NCBI GenBank assembly: GCA_027451805.1
Contig: DAIDIF010000160.1
Location: 1 to 37,374, forward strand
From: Acidobacteriota bacterium
Lineage (GTDB): Bacteria; Acidobacteriota; Terriglobia; Terriglobales; SCQP01
DNA: 37,374 nucleotides
Direction of reading: 5' to 3'
The notes below the pieces were generated by a model, which saw only the letters and a program-made list of their open reading frames with translations, was not told where the DNA came from and did not search any database. Position numbers and translations under genes: made by a program. Of the stretch, positions 12,135 to 22,503 are shown piece after piece. Every line of letters starts with the position of its first letter. The stretch's first letter is position 1.

Positions 12135-14428
12135 CCACCGACGAGACGCTGCGGCAGCAAGGCATCACGCGGGAGGAGTTCGAAGCGATCCGCAGGCTGC
12201 TGGGACGCGAGCCGAACCTCACCGAGCTGGGCATCTTCGGGGTGATGTGGAGCGAGCACTGCTCCTACAAGAGCAGCCGCGTCCACCTGAAGGCGCTGCC
12301 GACTTCCGGGCCCGACATTCTGCAGGGGCCGGGCGAGAACGCCGGCGTGGTGCGGGTGGGCGATGGCTGGGCCTGCGTGTTCAAGATCGAAAGCCACAAC
12401 CACCCCAGCTTCGTGGAGCCGTTCGAGGGCGCGGCGACCGGCGTGGGCGGTATTTTGCGGGACGTGTTCACGATGGGGGCGCGGCCAGTGGCGATCATGG
12501 ACTCGCTGCGCTTCGGGCCGCTGGCGACGGCGAAGAACCGGGCCTTGCTGGAGGGCGTGGTGGCGGGCATCGCGCATTACGGCAACTGCTTCGGAGTGGC
12601 GAATTTGGGCGGAGAAACGCAGTTCGATGCCAGCTACAGCGCCAACCCGCTGGTGAACGCGTTTGCGCTGGGGCTGGCGCGCGAGGACAAGCTGTTTTTC
12701 GGTAAGGCCACGGGCGTGGGCAACCCGGTGATTTACGCGGGCGCGAAGACGGGCCGGGACGGCATTCACGGGGCGACCATGGCGAGCGAGGAGTTTTCCG
12801 AGTCGAGCAGCGCCAAGCGCCCCAACGTGCAGGTGGGCGACCCGTTCCTGGAGAAGTTGCTGCTGGAGGCCTGCCTGGAGGCGATGGCGACGGGCGCGGT
12901 GCTGGGAATCCAGGACATGGGGGCGGCGGGGCTGACCAGCTCGAGCACCGAGATGGGGGCGCGGGCGGGCACGGGGATCGAGCTCGACCTGGACCAGGTG
13001 CCGCAGCGCGAAACCGGCATGACCGCCTACGAGATGCTGCTGAGCGAGAGCCAGGAGCGGATGCTGCTGGTGGCGGAAGCGGGGCGGGAAGCGGAGGTGT
13101 ACGCGGTCTTCGCCAAGTGGGGGCTCGACGCGGTGCAGGTGGGACGGGTGACGGCGGAGGGGCGGTTCCGGGTGCGGCACCGGGGCGCGGTGGTGGCCGA
13201 CATTCCGAACGCGGCGCTGACCGAGAGCGCGCCCCGCTACCGGCGGCCGCAGCGGCCGGCGGCGCGGACACTGCCGCTCGACCCCCCGGCGGGAGGGGAA
13301 GCGAGCGGGGCGGCGCCGACGCGGGATCCGGCAGCCGACCTGCTGACGCTGTTGGGCTCGGCGAACGTGTGCTCGAAGGCCTGGATCTGGGAGCAGTACG
13401 ACACCATGGTGCGGACCAACACGGTGGCGGGGCCGGGCGGCGACGCGGGGGTGATCCGGATCAAGGGCACGCGCTGGGGGCTGGCGATGGCGCTGGACGG
13501 CAACGGGCGCTATTGCCAACTGGACGCGCGGGCGGGGACTCGGCTGGCGGTGGCGGAGGCGGCGCGCAAGGTCGCCTGCGCCGGAGCGCGGCCGCTGGCG
13601 GCGACCAACTGCCTGAACTTCGGCAACCCGGAGAAGCCGGAGGTGATGGCGCAACTGGCGGAGGCGATCGCCGGCATGGGGGAGGCGTGTGCGGCGCTGG
13701 GGACGCCGATCACGGGGGGAAACGTCAGCCTGTACAACGAGACCCTGGGGCATGGGATTCAGCCCACGCCGGTGGTGGGGGTGGTGGGGCGGATCGAGCT
13801 GAGCGCGGAGCGCGGGCCGACGCCGGCGCGCTTCCAGCAGACCGGACGCGCGGTCTGGCTGCTCTCGGGCGCGGCGGCGCTGACGGCGGAAGAACGGCGG
13901 CAACGGCTGGGCGCCACCGAGTACGCGGCGGCGGTGCTGGGACAGACGTGGGGCCTGCCGCCGGCGCTGGACTTGGAGCGCGAGCGGGCGCTGCACGGAG
14001 TGCTGGCGGCGGGACGGGAGCGGGGGTGGATCGAGTCCGCGCACCAGGTTTCGACCGGCGGGCTGGCGGTGGCGCTGGCGGAGTGCTGCCTGGCGCGGCG
14101 GGCGGAAGAGGGCGAGACGGCACGGGTGGGCGCGCGGCTGACGCTGACGGAGGAAGGCGATACGGCGGCGACGCTGTTTGAGGAATCGGCGACGCGGGTG
14201 GTGGTGAGTTGCGCGCCGGAGCACGCCGCCGGACTCGAGGCGCTGGCGGATGCGGCCGGGCTGGAGGCGACCCGGCTGGGCGAGACGGTGGAGGCGGAGC
14301 GCGGGCTGGAAATCACCTGCGGCCCGGCGAGAATGCGCCTGAGCTTGGCGCGGCTGGCGCAAGCCTGGGAGACGAGCCTGGGACGGCAGCTGGAAAGCGT
14401 GATCAGCCCGATGGAGGTATTGACGTGA
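12131..14428 (+). CDS. purL: Phosphoribosylformylglycinamidine synthase, synthetase subunit PurL
   Basis: ATP-dependent amidination of FGAR to FGAM in the cytosol, the fourth step of purine synthesis. At about 765 residues it is the small PurL type that works with separate PurQ and PurS. Family motifs include '[20 protein letters not shown]' near the N-terminus, 'GPGENAGVV', '[20 protein letters not shown]', 'GGETQFD', 'LSESQERML' and a second AIRS-like half with '[13 protein letters not shown]' and '[10 protein letters not shown]'. The start is set at the ATG overlapping the purQ stop (ATGA); ATG 12125, two codons upstream in frame, is an equal alternative. The 3' end overlaps purF by 4 nt. 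The ORF-track start at 11483 runs through purQ in another frame and is not credible. Confidence 0.96.
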   Translation: MTTDETLRQQGITREEFEAIRRLLGREPNLTELGIFGVMWSEHCSYKSSRVHLKALPTSGPDILQGPGENAGVVRVGDGWACVFKIESHNHPSFVEPFEGAATGVGGILRDVFTMGARPVAIMDSLRFGPLATAKNRALLEGVVAGIAHYGNCFGVANLGGETQFDASYSANPLVNAFALGLAREDKLFFGKATGVGNPVIYAGAKTGRDGIHGATMASEEFSESSSAKRPNVQVGDPFLEKLLLEACLEAMATGAVLGIQDMGAAGLTSSSTEMGARAGTGIELDLDQVPQRETGMTAYEMLLSESQERMLLVAEAGREAEVYAVFAKWGLDAVQVGRVTAEGRFRVRHRGAVVADIPNAALTESAPRYRRPQRPAARTLPLDPPAGGEASGAAPTRDPAADLLTLLGSANVCSKAWIWEQYDTMVRTNTVAGPGGDAGVIRIKGTRWGLAMALDGNGRYCQLDARAGTRLAVAEAARKVACAGARPLAATNCLNFGNPEKPEVMAQLAEAIAGMGEACAALGTPITGGNVSLYNETLGHGIQPTPVVGVVGRIELSAERGPTPARFQQTGRAVWLLSGAAALTAEERRQRLGATEYAAAVLGQTWGLPPALDLERERALHGVLAAGRERGWIESAHQVSTGGLAVALAECCLARRAEEGETARVGARLTLTEEGDTAATLFEESATRVVVSCAPEHAAGLEALADAAGLEATRLGETVEAERGLEITCGPARMRLSLARLAQAWETSLGRQLESVISPMEVLT

Positions 14429-15858
14429 GCCGCCGCCCCGAGGCAGTCGAGCTGACGCCGTGGGACAAACTGCGCGAAGAGTGCGGCGTGGTCGGCATCT
14501 GGGGGCATCCGGAGGCCGCGAACCTGGCCTACCTGGGGTTGTACGCGCTGCAGCACCGCGGGCAGGAGTCGGCGGGCATCGCCTCCAGCGATGCGCGGGG
14601 AGCGGGGCAGGTCATCCACACCAAGCGGGCGATGGGCCAGGTGGCCGACATCTTCACCCCCAAGGCGCTGCACAAGCTGCCGGGGCGGGCGGCGATCGGG
14701 CACACCCGCTACTCGACCTGCGGCGACAGCGGCATCAATAACGCGCAGCCGCTGACGGTGGAGTGCAACAAGGGCCAACTGGCGGTCGCGCACAACGGCA
14801 ACCTGGTGAACGCGGCGGCGATCCGGGCGCGAATGGAGGGGCAGGGCTCGATCTTCCAGACCACCAGCGACACCGAAGTCATCCTGCATCTGCTGGCACA
14901 GTCGCGCGCCACCGGCTTCGATGCGGCGCTGGAAGAGGCGCTGAACCAGGTGGAGGGGGCGTATTCGCTGCTGTTGCTGACGCCCGACAGCCTGTATGCC
15001 GTCCGCGACCCGTGGGGGTTCCGGCCGCTGGCGATGGGGCGGATGGCGGACGGAGCGGTGTGCTTCGCGAGCGAAACCTGCGCCTTCGACCTGATCGGGG
15101 CGACGTTCGAGCGCGACGTGGCGCCGGGAGAATGGGTGCGGCTGACGGGGCAAGGTCCGGCCGCGCCGCAGGCGCACCGGTTCGCGGCGGCGCGGCCGCG
15201 GCGGCAGTGCGTCTTCGAGCACGTCTACTTCGCCCGCCCGGACAGCCTGGTGTTCGAGCGCAGCGTGCAGCTCAGCCGCGAGGAGATGGGACGGCGGCTG
15301 GCGCGCGAGGCGCCGGCGGAGGCGGACCTGGTGGTGCCGGTGCCGGACTCGGGCGTGGCGGCAGCGCTGGGATACGCCGCGGAGGCGGGGCTGCCCTGCC
15401 GCTTCGGGCTGATTCGCAGCCACTACGTGGGGCGGACGTTCATCGAGCCGTCGCAGCAGATCCGCGACTTCGGGGTGAAGCTGAAGCTGAACCCGGTGCG
15501 GCGGCTGCTGGAGGACAAGCGCGTGGTGCTGGTGGACGACTCGATCGTGCGCGGCACCACCAGCCGCAAGATCGTGACCATGATCCGCGACGCGGGGGCG
15601 CGCCAGGTGCACGTGCGCATCTCCTGCCCGCCGACGGTGTCCCCCTGCTATTACGGCGTGGACACGCCCTCGAAAGCCGAGCTGATCGCGGCCAACCAGA
15701 CGGTGGACGAGATCCGGGCGACCATCGGGGCGGACTCGCTCGCCTACCTCTCGCTCGCCGGGCTGGACGCGGCGGTGGACAACCGCGACGACAGCTTCTG
15801 CAAAGCCTGCTACACCGGCCGCTACCCCACCTGTGTTCCCGGCGGCAACGCCGGCTAG
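14425..15858 (+). CDS. purF: Amidophosphoribosyltransferase
   Basis: First committed step of purine synthesis: PRPP plus glutamine gives 5-phosphoribosylamine. A short propeptide (19 residues) precedes the nucleophile Cys20 in '[11 protein letters not shown]'. An Ntn-type glutaminase domain follows ('[15 protein letters not shown]', '[11 protein letters not shown]', 'AHNGNLVN'), then the phosphoribosyltransferase domain with PRPP loop '[15 protein letters not shown]'. Cysteines in 'QCVFEHVYF', 'SCPPTVSPC' and 'FCKACYTG' match the [4Fe-4S] ligands of Bacillus-type PurF, so a processed, iron-sulfur-containing enzyme is expected. GTG at 14425 overlaps the purL stop (GTGA) and has GGAGGT about 7 nt upstream. 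Length is 477 residues, normal for the family. Confidence 0.97.
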   Translation: MSRRPEAVELTPWDKLREECGVVGIWGHPEAANLAYLGLYALQHRGQESAGIASSDARGAGQVIHTKRAMGQVADIFTPKALHKLPGRAAIGHTRYSTCGDSGINNAQPLTVECNKGQLAVAHNGNLVNAAAIRARMEGQGSIFQTTSDTEVILHLLAQSRATGFDAALEEALNQVEGAYSLLLLTPDSLYAVRDPWGFRPLAMGRMADGAVCFASETCAFDLIGATFERDVAPGEWVRLTGQGPAAPQAHRFAAARPRRQCVFEHVYFARPDSLVFERSVQLSREEMGRRLAREAPAEADLVVPVPDSGVAAALGYAAEAGLPCRFGLIRSHYVGRTFIEPSQQIRDFGVKLKLNPVRRLLEDKRVVLVDDSIVRGTTSRKIVTMIRDAGARQVHVRISCPPTVSPCYYGVDTPSKAELIAANQTVDEIRATIGADSLAYLSLAGLDAAVDNRDDSFCKACYTGRYPTCVPGGNAG

Positions 15859-15876
15859 CCTGCTCCGGCCGGGCGC

Positions 15877-18465
15877 ATGCCGCACGATCTCGCCACCCTC
15901 AACTCGCTGCCGCGTTACCTCCTCAGCCTCGCCGGCTTGGGCGAGCGCACGGCGCTGATCGAGCAGCACCTGTACCGCAGCACGCGCGTCTCCTACGCCG
16001 AGCTGCTGGGCAAGGCGAGCGCGTTCCAGCGCGAACTGGAGCGCCGGGGCATCGGGCGCGGGCAAAGGGTGATGCTCTGGGGCGCGGCGGGCGTGGCCTG
16101 GGCGGCGGCGTTTTACGGCTGCGTGCTGGCGGGCGCGGTGGTGGTGCCGCTGGACGCGGCCTTTTCGCCCGAGCTGGCGGGCAAGGTGCTGCAGCAGACG
16201 GAAGCGGCGCTGCTGTGCACCGACCACGAGGCCGCGCTGGGCGCGGCACGGATGACGTTTGCCGAGATCGCGGCGCTGGCGCCGGCGCCGCTGCCGGCCG
16301 CGCCCGCCGACCCCCCGCCGGACACGCTGCTGGAGATTGTCTACACCTCCGGCGCCACCGCCGAGCCCAAGGGCGTGATGATCACCCACGGCAACGTGCT
16401 CGCCAACCTGCGGCCCATCGCCAAGGAAGTGGCGAAGTACAAGCCGCGGATGCGGATCGTGCTGCCGATCCGGTTCGTCCACCTGATCCCGCTCAGCCAC
16501 CTGTTCGGGCAGGTGATGGGGCTGCTCATCCCGCCGCTGGTGGACAGCACGGTGGTGTTTCCCGAATCACAGGCGCCGGCGCAGTGGGCGGCGATCATCC
16601 GCGAGCACCGCGCCTCGGCGCTGGTGGCGGTGCCGCAGCAGGTGCAGTTGTTCACGCAATGGGCGGAGGCGGAAACCGGCGTGGGCCGGGAGCAGGCGCC
16701 GGCGATCAGCCGCGGCCACGGCATGTTTTGGCGGTTCTGGCGCTGGCGCAAGCTGCACCGGCGGCTGGGCTGGAAGATGTGGGCGTTCATCGTGGGCGGG
16801 GCCGCGCTGGCGCCGGCGCTGGACGAGTACTGGCACGCGCTGGGCTACGCCATGGTGCAGGGGTACGGGCTGACGGAGACGGCGCCGGCGATCGCCATCA
16901 CGCACCCCTTCAAGATCCGGCGCGGCACGGTGGGGCAGACGCTGGAGGGGTTGGAAGTCAAGATCGCGCCGGATGGCGAGATCCTGGTGCGCGGGCCCAA
17001 CGTCTCGCCGGGATATTACCGCAACCCGGAGGCGACGGAGCAGACCTTCCCCGGGGGCTGGCTGCACACCGGCGACTTGGGTCGGATGGAGCCCAACAAG
17101 ATGCTGGTGTTTCTCGGGCGCAAGAAGGAAGTGATCGTCACGCCCGAGGGGCTGAATGTGTTTCCGGAGGACGTGGAGCGGGCGCTGGCGCAGCAGCCCG
17201 AGGTGGAGGAGAGCGCGGCGGTGGAGGATACGCGCGCGGGCGGCGGCCAGGTGCACGCGGTGGTGGTGCTGAAGCCGGGCGTGGCGGAAGCCGCGCTGGA
17301 TCGGGCGGTGGCGGCGGCCAACGCAAGCCTCGAGCCGCACCAGCGCATCCGCGCGGCGTCGCTGTGGCCCGGGCCCCACCTGCCGCGCACCACCTCGACC
17401 CGCAAGCTGCAGCGGCTGGCGATTGCGCGCTGGCTGAACCAGGGACAGCCGGCGGCGCCGGCGGCGGGCGGCGACGGGGCGGGCGATTGGAAGGCGTTCG
17501 CCGCGCAGCGCTGGGGCCTGGCGGCGGGGCGGTTGCAGCCGCTGGCGCGGCTGGACAGCGATCTGGGGCTGTCCTCGCTCGACCGGGTGGAGTTGTGGAG
17601 TTGGATCGAGGCGCACACCGCCGGCGGCATCGAGGAGACCGCGCTGACGCTGGCGCAGACGGTGGCGGACGTGGACGCGCTGCTGCGGCACGCGGAAGAC
17701 GGGGCCCCGGAGAGCGCTGGGCCGGCATCGCCGGCGACCATCGCCGGCGCCGGCAAACTCGAAGGCGCGGAACTGCGGGTGCCCGCGCACGAGAAGCGAT
17801 GGCCGCTGCGGCCGGCCTTCCGTCATTTCCGCTCCGCGGCGTACTCGGCCATCGCGCTGCCGGTGCTGCGCACCTCCGTGGTGCGCATCCGGATCGAGGG
17901 GCGCGAGCGCTTCGAGGGCCTTGAGCGGCCGGTGCTCTTCATCGCCAATCACCAGAGCATGCTCGACGTCCCGCTGATTCTGCGCGGCATGCCGCGCGCC
18001 TGGCGGCCGTGGGTGGCCCCGGCGATGGGCATCGAGCCGTTCGCCGGCGCCTTCGACGCCCGCGCCCGCCCCTGGCGGCGCTTCCGCGACCGCTGGCGGC
18101 TGCGCAGTGTGCAGTTGTTCTTCAACGGTTACCTGCTGACCGCCTACGGCGCGGTGGCGGCATCGCTGCGCCATACCGGCCGGCTGGCCGACGCGGGTTA
18201 CTGCCCGCTGATCTTTCCGGAGGGCGCGCGCACCCCGGACGGACGCCTGCATAAGTTCCGGCCCGGCATCGGCGTTTTCGTCGCGGCGCTGCGCTTACCC
18301 GTGATGCCGATCCGCATCGACGGACTTTTCCAGATTCTCCCGGACGGCGCGCTCTACCCCCATCCGGGCGGGGCGAGCGTTCATTTTGGACCAGTTATGA
18401 CGTTTCCGACCGAGACGCCAGAATCTATCACGACGCGCCTCGAATCCTGGTTTACAATCCCATAG
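15877..18465 (+). CDS. Acyl-AMP ligase / acyl carrier domain / PlsC acyltransferase fusion
   Basis: Three domains in one 862-residue chain. Residues 1 to about 510 are an ANL adenylate-forming ligase: phosphate loop 'YTSGATAEPKG' (156-166), 'GYGLTETAP', 'GWLHTGDLG' and 'GRKKEVIVTPEGLNV'. About 520-600 is a carrier domain, 'DSDLGLSSLDRVEL', with the probable phosphopantetheine Ser at 567. About 640-862 is a PlsC-like acyltransferase with 'NHQSMLD' (HX4D, His692/Asp697) and 'FPEGART' (780-786). The arrangement resembles E. coli Aas (fused acyltransferase and acyl-ACP ligase) but in reverse order and with a built-in carrier. It may activate a fatty acid, hold it on its own carrier and transfer it to a lysophospholipid or other acceptor. 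It starts 18 nt after purF and could be read through from it, though the functions are unrelated. Confidence 0.85.
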   Translation: MPHDLATLNSLPRYLLSLAGLGERTALIEQHLYRSTRVSYAELLGKASAFQRELERRGIGRGQRVMLWGAAGVAWAAAFYGCVLAGAVVVPLDAAFSPELAGKVLQQTEAALLCTDHEAALGAARMTFAEIAALAPAPLPAAPADPPPDTLLEIVYTSGATAEPKGVMITHGNVLANLRPIAKEVAKYKPRMRIVLPIRFVHLIPLSHLFGQVMGLLIPPLVDSTVVFPESQAPAQWAAIIREHRASALVAVPQQVQLFTQWAEAETGVGREQAPAISRGHGMFWRFWRWRKLHRRLGWKMWAFIVGGAALAPALDEYWHALGYAMVQGYGLTETAPAIAITHPFKIRRGTVGQTLEGLEVKIAPDGEILVRGPNVSPGYYRNPEATEQTFPGGWLHTGDLGRMEPNKMLVFLGRKKEVIVTPEGLNVFPEDVERALAQQPEVEESAAVEDTRAGGGQVHAVVVLKPGVAEAALDRAVAAANASLEPHQRIRAASLWPGPHLPRTTSTRKLQRLAIARWLNQGQPAAPAAGGDGAGDWKAFAAQRWGLAAGRLQPLARLDSDLGLSSLDRVELWSWIEAHTAGGIEETALTLAQTVADVDALLRHAEDGAPESAGPASPATIAGAGKLEGAELRVPAHEKRWPLRPAFRHFRSAAYSAIALPVLRTSVVRIRIEGRERFEGLERPVLFIANHQSMLDVPLILRGMPRAWRPWVAPAMGIEPFAGAFDARARPWRRFRDRWRLRSVQLFFNGYLLTAYGAVAASLRHTGRLADAGYCPLIFPEGARTPDGRLHKFRPGIGVFVAALRLPVMPIRIDGLFQILPDGALYPHPGGASVHFGPVMTFPTETPESITTRLESWFTIP

Positions 18466-18513
18466 CAGCAGTAGCGGAGCGCATGTGCCCCCCCTGCGCT
18501 CGATGGGATTCCG

Positions 18514-18792
18514 ATGACTTGCCCGCAGTGCCAGGAAGTGCCGTTGCGCCGCACGGCGCGCACCTTTGGGGAAAAGGTTGTGCGGCACGTGCTCGCCGCC
18601 TACGAATGCCCGAGGTGCGGGCGGCGGCACATGGTGCGCGCGGTGAAGCATTGCTGGCGCTGCGGCACCGATCTCGACCGCCGCAGGCGGCAGACCGGGG
18701 GCGACTGGATGGCGGCGACGCTGCTGCTGTGGCCGTACTCCTGCCGGCGCTGCGGCAAGCGCCGTTACCGGTGGGGGAAGCACTCCGGCTGA
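18514..18792 (+). CDS. Small four-CxxC zinc-ribbon protein
   Basis: 92 residues with eight cysteines in four CxxC pairs (3/6, 32/35, 47/50, 77/80), as in 'MTCPQC', 'CPRCG', 'CWRCG' and 'CRRCG'. This suggests two zinc ribbons or rubredoxin-like knuckles. Basic residues dominate (many Arg and Lys) and there is no signal peptide. It shows selection for a coding pattern that the overlapping ORFs lack, so I take it as a real gene of unknown function; a nucleic-acid-binding or structural role is only a guess. It lies 48 nt after the ligase fusion and 43 nt before the tRNA-Gln gene. The ribosome site is weak (GATGGGATTCCG before the ATG). Confidence 0.7.
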   Translation: MTCPQCQEVPLRRTARTFGEKVVRHVLAAYECPRCGRRHMVRAVKHCWRCGTDLDRRRRQTGGDWMAATLLLWPYSCRRCGKRRYRWGKHSG

Positions 18793-18816
18793 CGCCGGCC
18801 GCGCACCGGCGCAGGC

Positions 18817-18822
18817 TATAAT
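18817..18822 (+). promoter_or_regulatory. -10 element of the tRNA-Gln gene
   Basis: Perfect 'TATAAT' 13 nt before the mature tRNA 5' end, placing the transcription start a few bases upstream of the tRNA. No good -35 is seen at standard spacing. Confidence 0.6.
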
Positions 18823-18835
18823 GTTCGAGCGGCCT

Positions 18836-18909
18836 TGCCGGGTCGTTCAATGGTAGGACAGCAGACTCTGGATCTGCCTATCGGGGTTCGAGTCCCTGCC
18901 CGGCAGCCA
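18836..18909 (+). tRNA. tRNA-Gln(CTG)
   Basis: A 74-nt cloverleaf can be drawn by hand. The acceptor stem TGCCGGG pairs with CCCGGCA. The D arm contains AATGGTAG. The anticodon stem GCAGA/TCTGC closes the loop CTCTGGA with anticodon CTG, which reads CAG. The T arm CGGGG-TTCGAGT-CCCTG includes one G-T pair. Discriminator G73 and the weak U1-A72 pair are both identity elements of glutamine tRNAs, which supports the assignment. The 3' CCA is encoded. Confidence 0.95.
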
Positions 18910-18921
18910 ACTCCCTTACGC

Positions 18922-19548
18922 TCAATTGCTTAGCTTGTGCACGCGGCCGGTGAGCCCGGCGGCGAACAGGCGCGCGTCCACCCGCGCCAGCCGCCGGCCG
19001 GCGCCGTTGCGGAACAACGGCGCGTGCGGCATGCACACCAGGTAATCGTTGATCGGCCACAGGTCGGCTTCCGAGGTCATCCACCCCAGTCGGTCGAAGC
19101 GCGCCAGGTTCACCGGGCGCGAGTATCGCCGCAGCGTCTTCTCCCGCGCCAGGTTGAAATAGTGCTCGAAGTAGGACATCACCAGCTCGCGCAGCGTGCG
19201 ATACACCGGCTCGCGGAAGCGCAGCCCGGCGAAGTTCGACTTGCCGATCGCGCCCCACGCGCCGTGCGCGCGGAACAAAGCCAGCACATGGTCGTCGTCG
19301 CGCTCGGCCTCGAGGTCGAGCACGAGCGGCGGATGGCCGTGCAGGCGGAGCGCGGCAGCGGCGAAGAGCGCGCCTTCGAGGCAGTGCGCCACCCGGTCGC
19401 GCAGCACCCGGCGCGGCGAGCGCAGCGTGTCGCCGTCGGGCTCGGTGTTGTAGCCGATCTCGGTGTCGAGAAAGCGCTGCACGCGCGCGGGCGTGGTCAA
19501 GGCGCGCAAGCGGCGCAACTCGGCGGGCGTGAAGGCGAATTCGGGCAT
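18922..19548 (-). CDS. Conserved-looking protein, possible transglutaminase-like fold
   Basis: About 208 residues, soluble, no signal peptide. I do not recognise a named family with certainty. 'DRVAHCLEGALFAAAALRL' puts a Cys (about 56) at the start of a hydrophobic helix, followed by a strand 'PPLVLDLEAE' and 'DDDHVLALF' with a His (about 87). This is the order and spacing seen in transglutaminase/cysteine-protease-like folds; Asn105 or a nearby acidic residue could be the third member. A basic C-terminal part follows ('REKTLRRYSRPVNLARF'). ATG 19548 is preferred to the TTG four codons upstream. It is convergent with the tRNA-Gln gene and divergent from nadC. Confidence 0.65.
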   Translation of the reverse strand: MPEFAFTPAELRRLRALTTPARVQRFLDTEIGYNTEPDGDTLRSPRRVLRDRVAHCLEGALFAAAALRLHGHPPLVLDLEAERDDDHVLALFRAHGAWGAIGKSNFAGLRFREPVYRTLRELVMSYFEHYFNLAREKTLRRYSRPVNLARFDRLGWMTSEADLWPINDYLVCMPHAPLFRNGAGRRLARVDARLFAAGLTGRVHKLSN

Positions 19549-19617
19549 CGGACGGCGCAAGGCCGCGCTCAGTATCCGGGCGCGGCCGCGCGCGCGTCAA
19601 GCACGGCCTCCATCCTC

Positions 19618-19623
19618 TATAAT
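19618..19623 (+). promoter_or_regulatory. -10 element of the nadC-birA operon
   Basis: Perfect 'TATAAT' 15 nt before the nadC ATG, giving a very short leader (under 10 nt) with no Shine-Dalgarno. A -35 is not clear (GTCAAG at 16 nt spacing). Confidence 0.5.
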
Positions 19624-19638
19624 CAGTAGCGCCGCGCC

Positions 19639-20523
19639 ATGGACTGGAACGCACCCCGCATCAGCTCGCTGATCGAGCGCGCCTTATTGGAAGATCACGT
19701 CCTCGCCGACGCGACCACGCGGCTGACGGTCGAGCCGGGGCAGCGGGGGCAGGCGGAAGTGGTGGCCAAGCAGGAGTGCGTGCTGGCGGGCCTGGGGGCG
19801 GTGGCGCGGGTGTTCGAGCTCTACACCAGCCTGGCGCTGAAGGCCGGCGGGGAGCGGCAGCTGCCGGCGGTGGTGGTGACGCACCATCCGGAAGTGTTCG
19901 ATGGCGTGCGGCTGAGGCCGGGGCAGACCGTAGCGGTGGCGCGCGGGCCGGCGCAACCACTGCTGTCGTGCGAACGGGTGATCCTGAACCTGCTGCAGCG
20001 GCTGAGCGGCATCGCGACCCTGACGCGGCAGTACGTGGACGCGGTGCGGGATTTGCCGGTGCGGATTTTGGACACGCGCAAGACCGCGCCCGGGATGCGC
20101 ATCCTGGACAAGTACGCGGTGACCTGCGGAGGTGGGTTCAACCACCGCAGCGATTTATCCGATGCGGTGCTGATCAAGAACAACCACATCCGGCTGGCGG
20201 GCGGCGTGGCCGAGGCGCTGGCGCGGGCGCAGGCCCACCGGCGGCCGGGGCAGAGCCTGGAGATCGAGGTGCGGACGGAGGCCGAGATCACGGCCGCGCT
20301 GCACGGCGGAGCGGAGCGGCTGCTGCTGGACAACATGACGCCGGAACAGGTCAGGCAGGCGGTGGCGAGGATCGGCGGCAAGGTGCCGATCGAAGTCTCC
20401 GGCGGCGTGAAGCTGGCGACGGTGCGGGCTTACGCGGAAACCGGCGCCAACTTCATCAGCGTCGGCGCGCTGACGCACTCGGCCCCCGCGGTCGATCTCT
20501 CGATGCGCATCATCCCCTTGTGA
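19639..20523 (+). CDS. nadC: Nicotinate-nucleotide pyrophosphorylase (carboxylating)
   Basis: Converts quinolinate and PRPP to nicotinate mononucleotide and CO2 in de novo NAD synthesis. 294 residues. Diagnostic motifs are 'DHVLADATTRLT' (the N-terminal D-x-T region), 'LSGIATLTRQYVDAV', 'ILDTRKTAPGMRILDKYAV' with substrate-binding Arg/Lys, 'CGGGFNHRSDLSDAVLIKNNHI', and the C-terminal 'EVSGGVKLATVRAYAETGANFISVGALTHS'. It overlaps birA by 4 nt (GTGA), a coupled pair. The nadA and nadB genes are not in the window. Short leader; see the -10 element upstream. Confidence 0.97.
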   Translation: MDWNAPRISSLIERALLEDHVLADATTRLTVEPGQRGQAEVVAKQECVLAGLGAVARVFELYTSLALKAGGERQLPAVVVTHHPEVFDGVRLRPGQTVAVARGPAQPLLSCERVILNLLQRLSGIATLTRQYVDAVRDLPVRILDTRKTAPGMRILDKYAVTCGGGFNHRSDLSDAVLIKNNHIRLAGGVAEALARAQAHRRPGQSLEIEVRTEAEITAALHGGAERLLLDNMTPEQVRQAVARIGGKVPIEVSGGVKLATVRAYAETGANFISVGALTHSAPAVDLSMRIIPL

Positions 20524-21235
20524 TCCGCTGGTATCCGGAGCTGCCCTCGACCCAGTCCGCGGCCTTGCGCGCCGCCCGCGCCGCGAGCGCCGAGGGCACG
20601 GTCTTCGTCGCCGAGCGCCAGACCGCCGGCCGCGGCCGCCACGGCCACACCTGGGCCTCGCCGCCGGGCGCGGGACTGTACTGCAGCCTGCTGCTCTGGC
20701 CGCGCCGCCCGGTCGCGGACCTGCTGCTGCTGACGCTGGCGTCGGGCCTGGCCGCGGCGGATGCGGTGCGCGAGGCGTGCGGGCTCGAGGCCGAGATTCG
20801 CTGGCCCAACGATCTGCTCTTCGCCGGCAAAAAGTTCGGCGGCATCCTGATCGAATCGGCGCTCGAGGGCGGCCGGCTGTGCGCGGCCCTCGGCGTCGGC
20901 CTCAACCTGCGTCCGGCGGCGCTGCCGCCCGAGCTGGCGCCCATCGCCACCGCGCTCGATGACCACCTGCCGCGGCCGTGCGACCGCTGGGCGCTGCTGC
21001 AGGCGCTGGTGGCGAGCCTGGCGCGCCGCTACCGGGCGTGGTCAAACGGCGAGGACGCCGCCCTACTGGCCGAGTTCACCGCACGCTCGCGCTACGCCCA
21101 GGGCCTCGAAGTCGTCGTCGGCGGCGCGGACGGCTACCGCGGCGCCACCGCCGGCCTGGAAGTCAACGGCTTCCTCCGCGTCCGGCTGGCGTCGGGCGAG
21201 GTGCGCACGGTGGTGAGCGGCGACGTGCGCCCGGC

Positions 21236-21239
<4 letters not shown>
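20520..21239 (+). CDS. birA: Biotin--[acetyl-CoA-carboxylase] ligase (no DNA-binding domain)
   Basis: Attaches biotin to the acetyl-CoA carboxylase carrier protein through biotinyl-AMP. 239 residues with 'STQSAALRAA', the biotin/ATP loop 'GRGRHGHTW' (37-45), 'RWPNDLLFAGKKFGGILIE' and 'GVGLNLRP', then a C-terminal SH3-like domain ending 'VVSGDVRPA'. The N-terminal helix-turn-helix of E. coli BirA is absent, so this is the monofunctional class that does not repress biotin genes. The GTG start overlaps the nadC stop. The 3' end overlaps the convergent rlmN gene by 4 nt. Confidence 0.96.
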
Positions 21240-22324
<1,085 letters not shown>

Positions 22325-22331
22325 TTCCTTA

Positions 22332-22337
22332 ACTGTA
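22332..22337 (-). promoter_or_regulatory. TANNNT element 7 nt before rlmN start
   Basis: Minus-strand 'TACAGT' followed by TAAGGAA and ATG. The position fits a -10 box of a leaderless or near-leaderless transcript. No -35 recognised. Confidence 0.35.
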
Positions 22338-22503
22338 GCTCCCGACGAGGGTTATCTCGCGGGGAGAAGAACGCCACCACGCTCATTCTGGAACGAAGTG
22401 CTGGCAGAAGTCCTTTAGAATCAGCCGTGGAGGCCGCGACCGAGGAGTCCAGGACCGACAGGAGTGTGCCACAATGTAGCTAGCCGTTTTCGCGGGGAGC
22501 GCC

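Noticed and set aside
14209-14424. N-terminal extension of PurF in the ORF track
   Set aside because: Overlaps purL in another frame. GTG 14425 overlaps the purL stop, has GGAGGT upstream and gives the usual short propeptide.
11945-16500. Long minus-strand ORFs opposite purL, purF and the ligase fusion
   Set aside because: Mirror frames of well-supported genes; Arg/His/Gln/Pro-rich without motifs.
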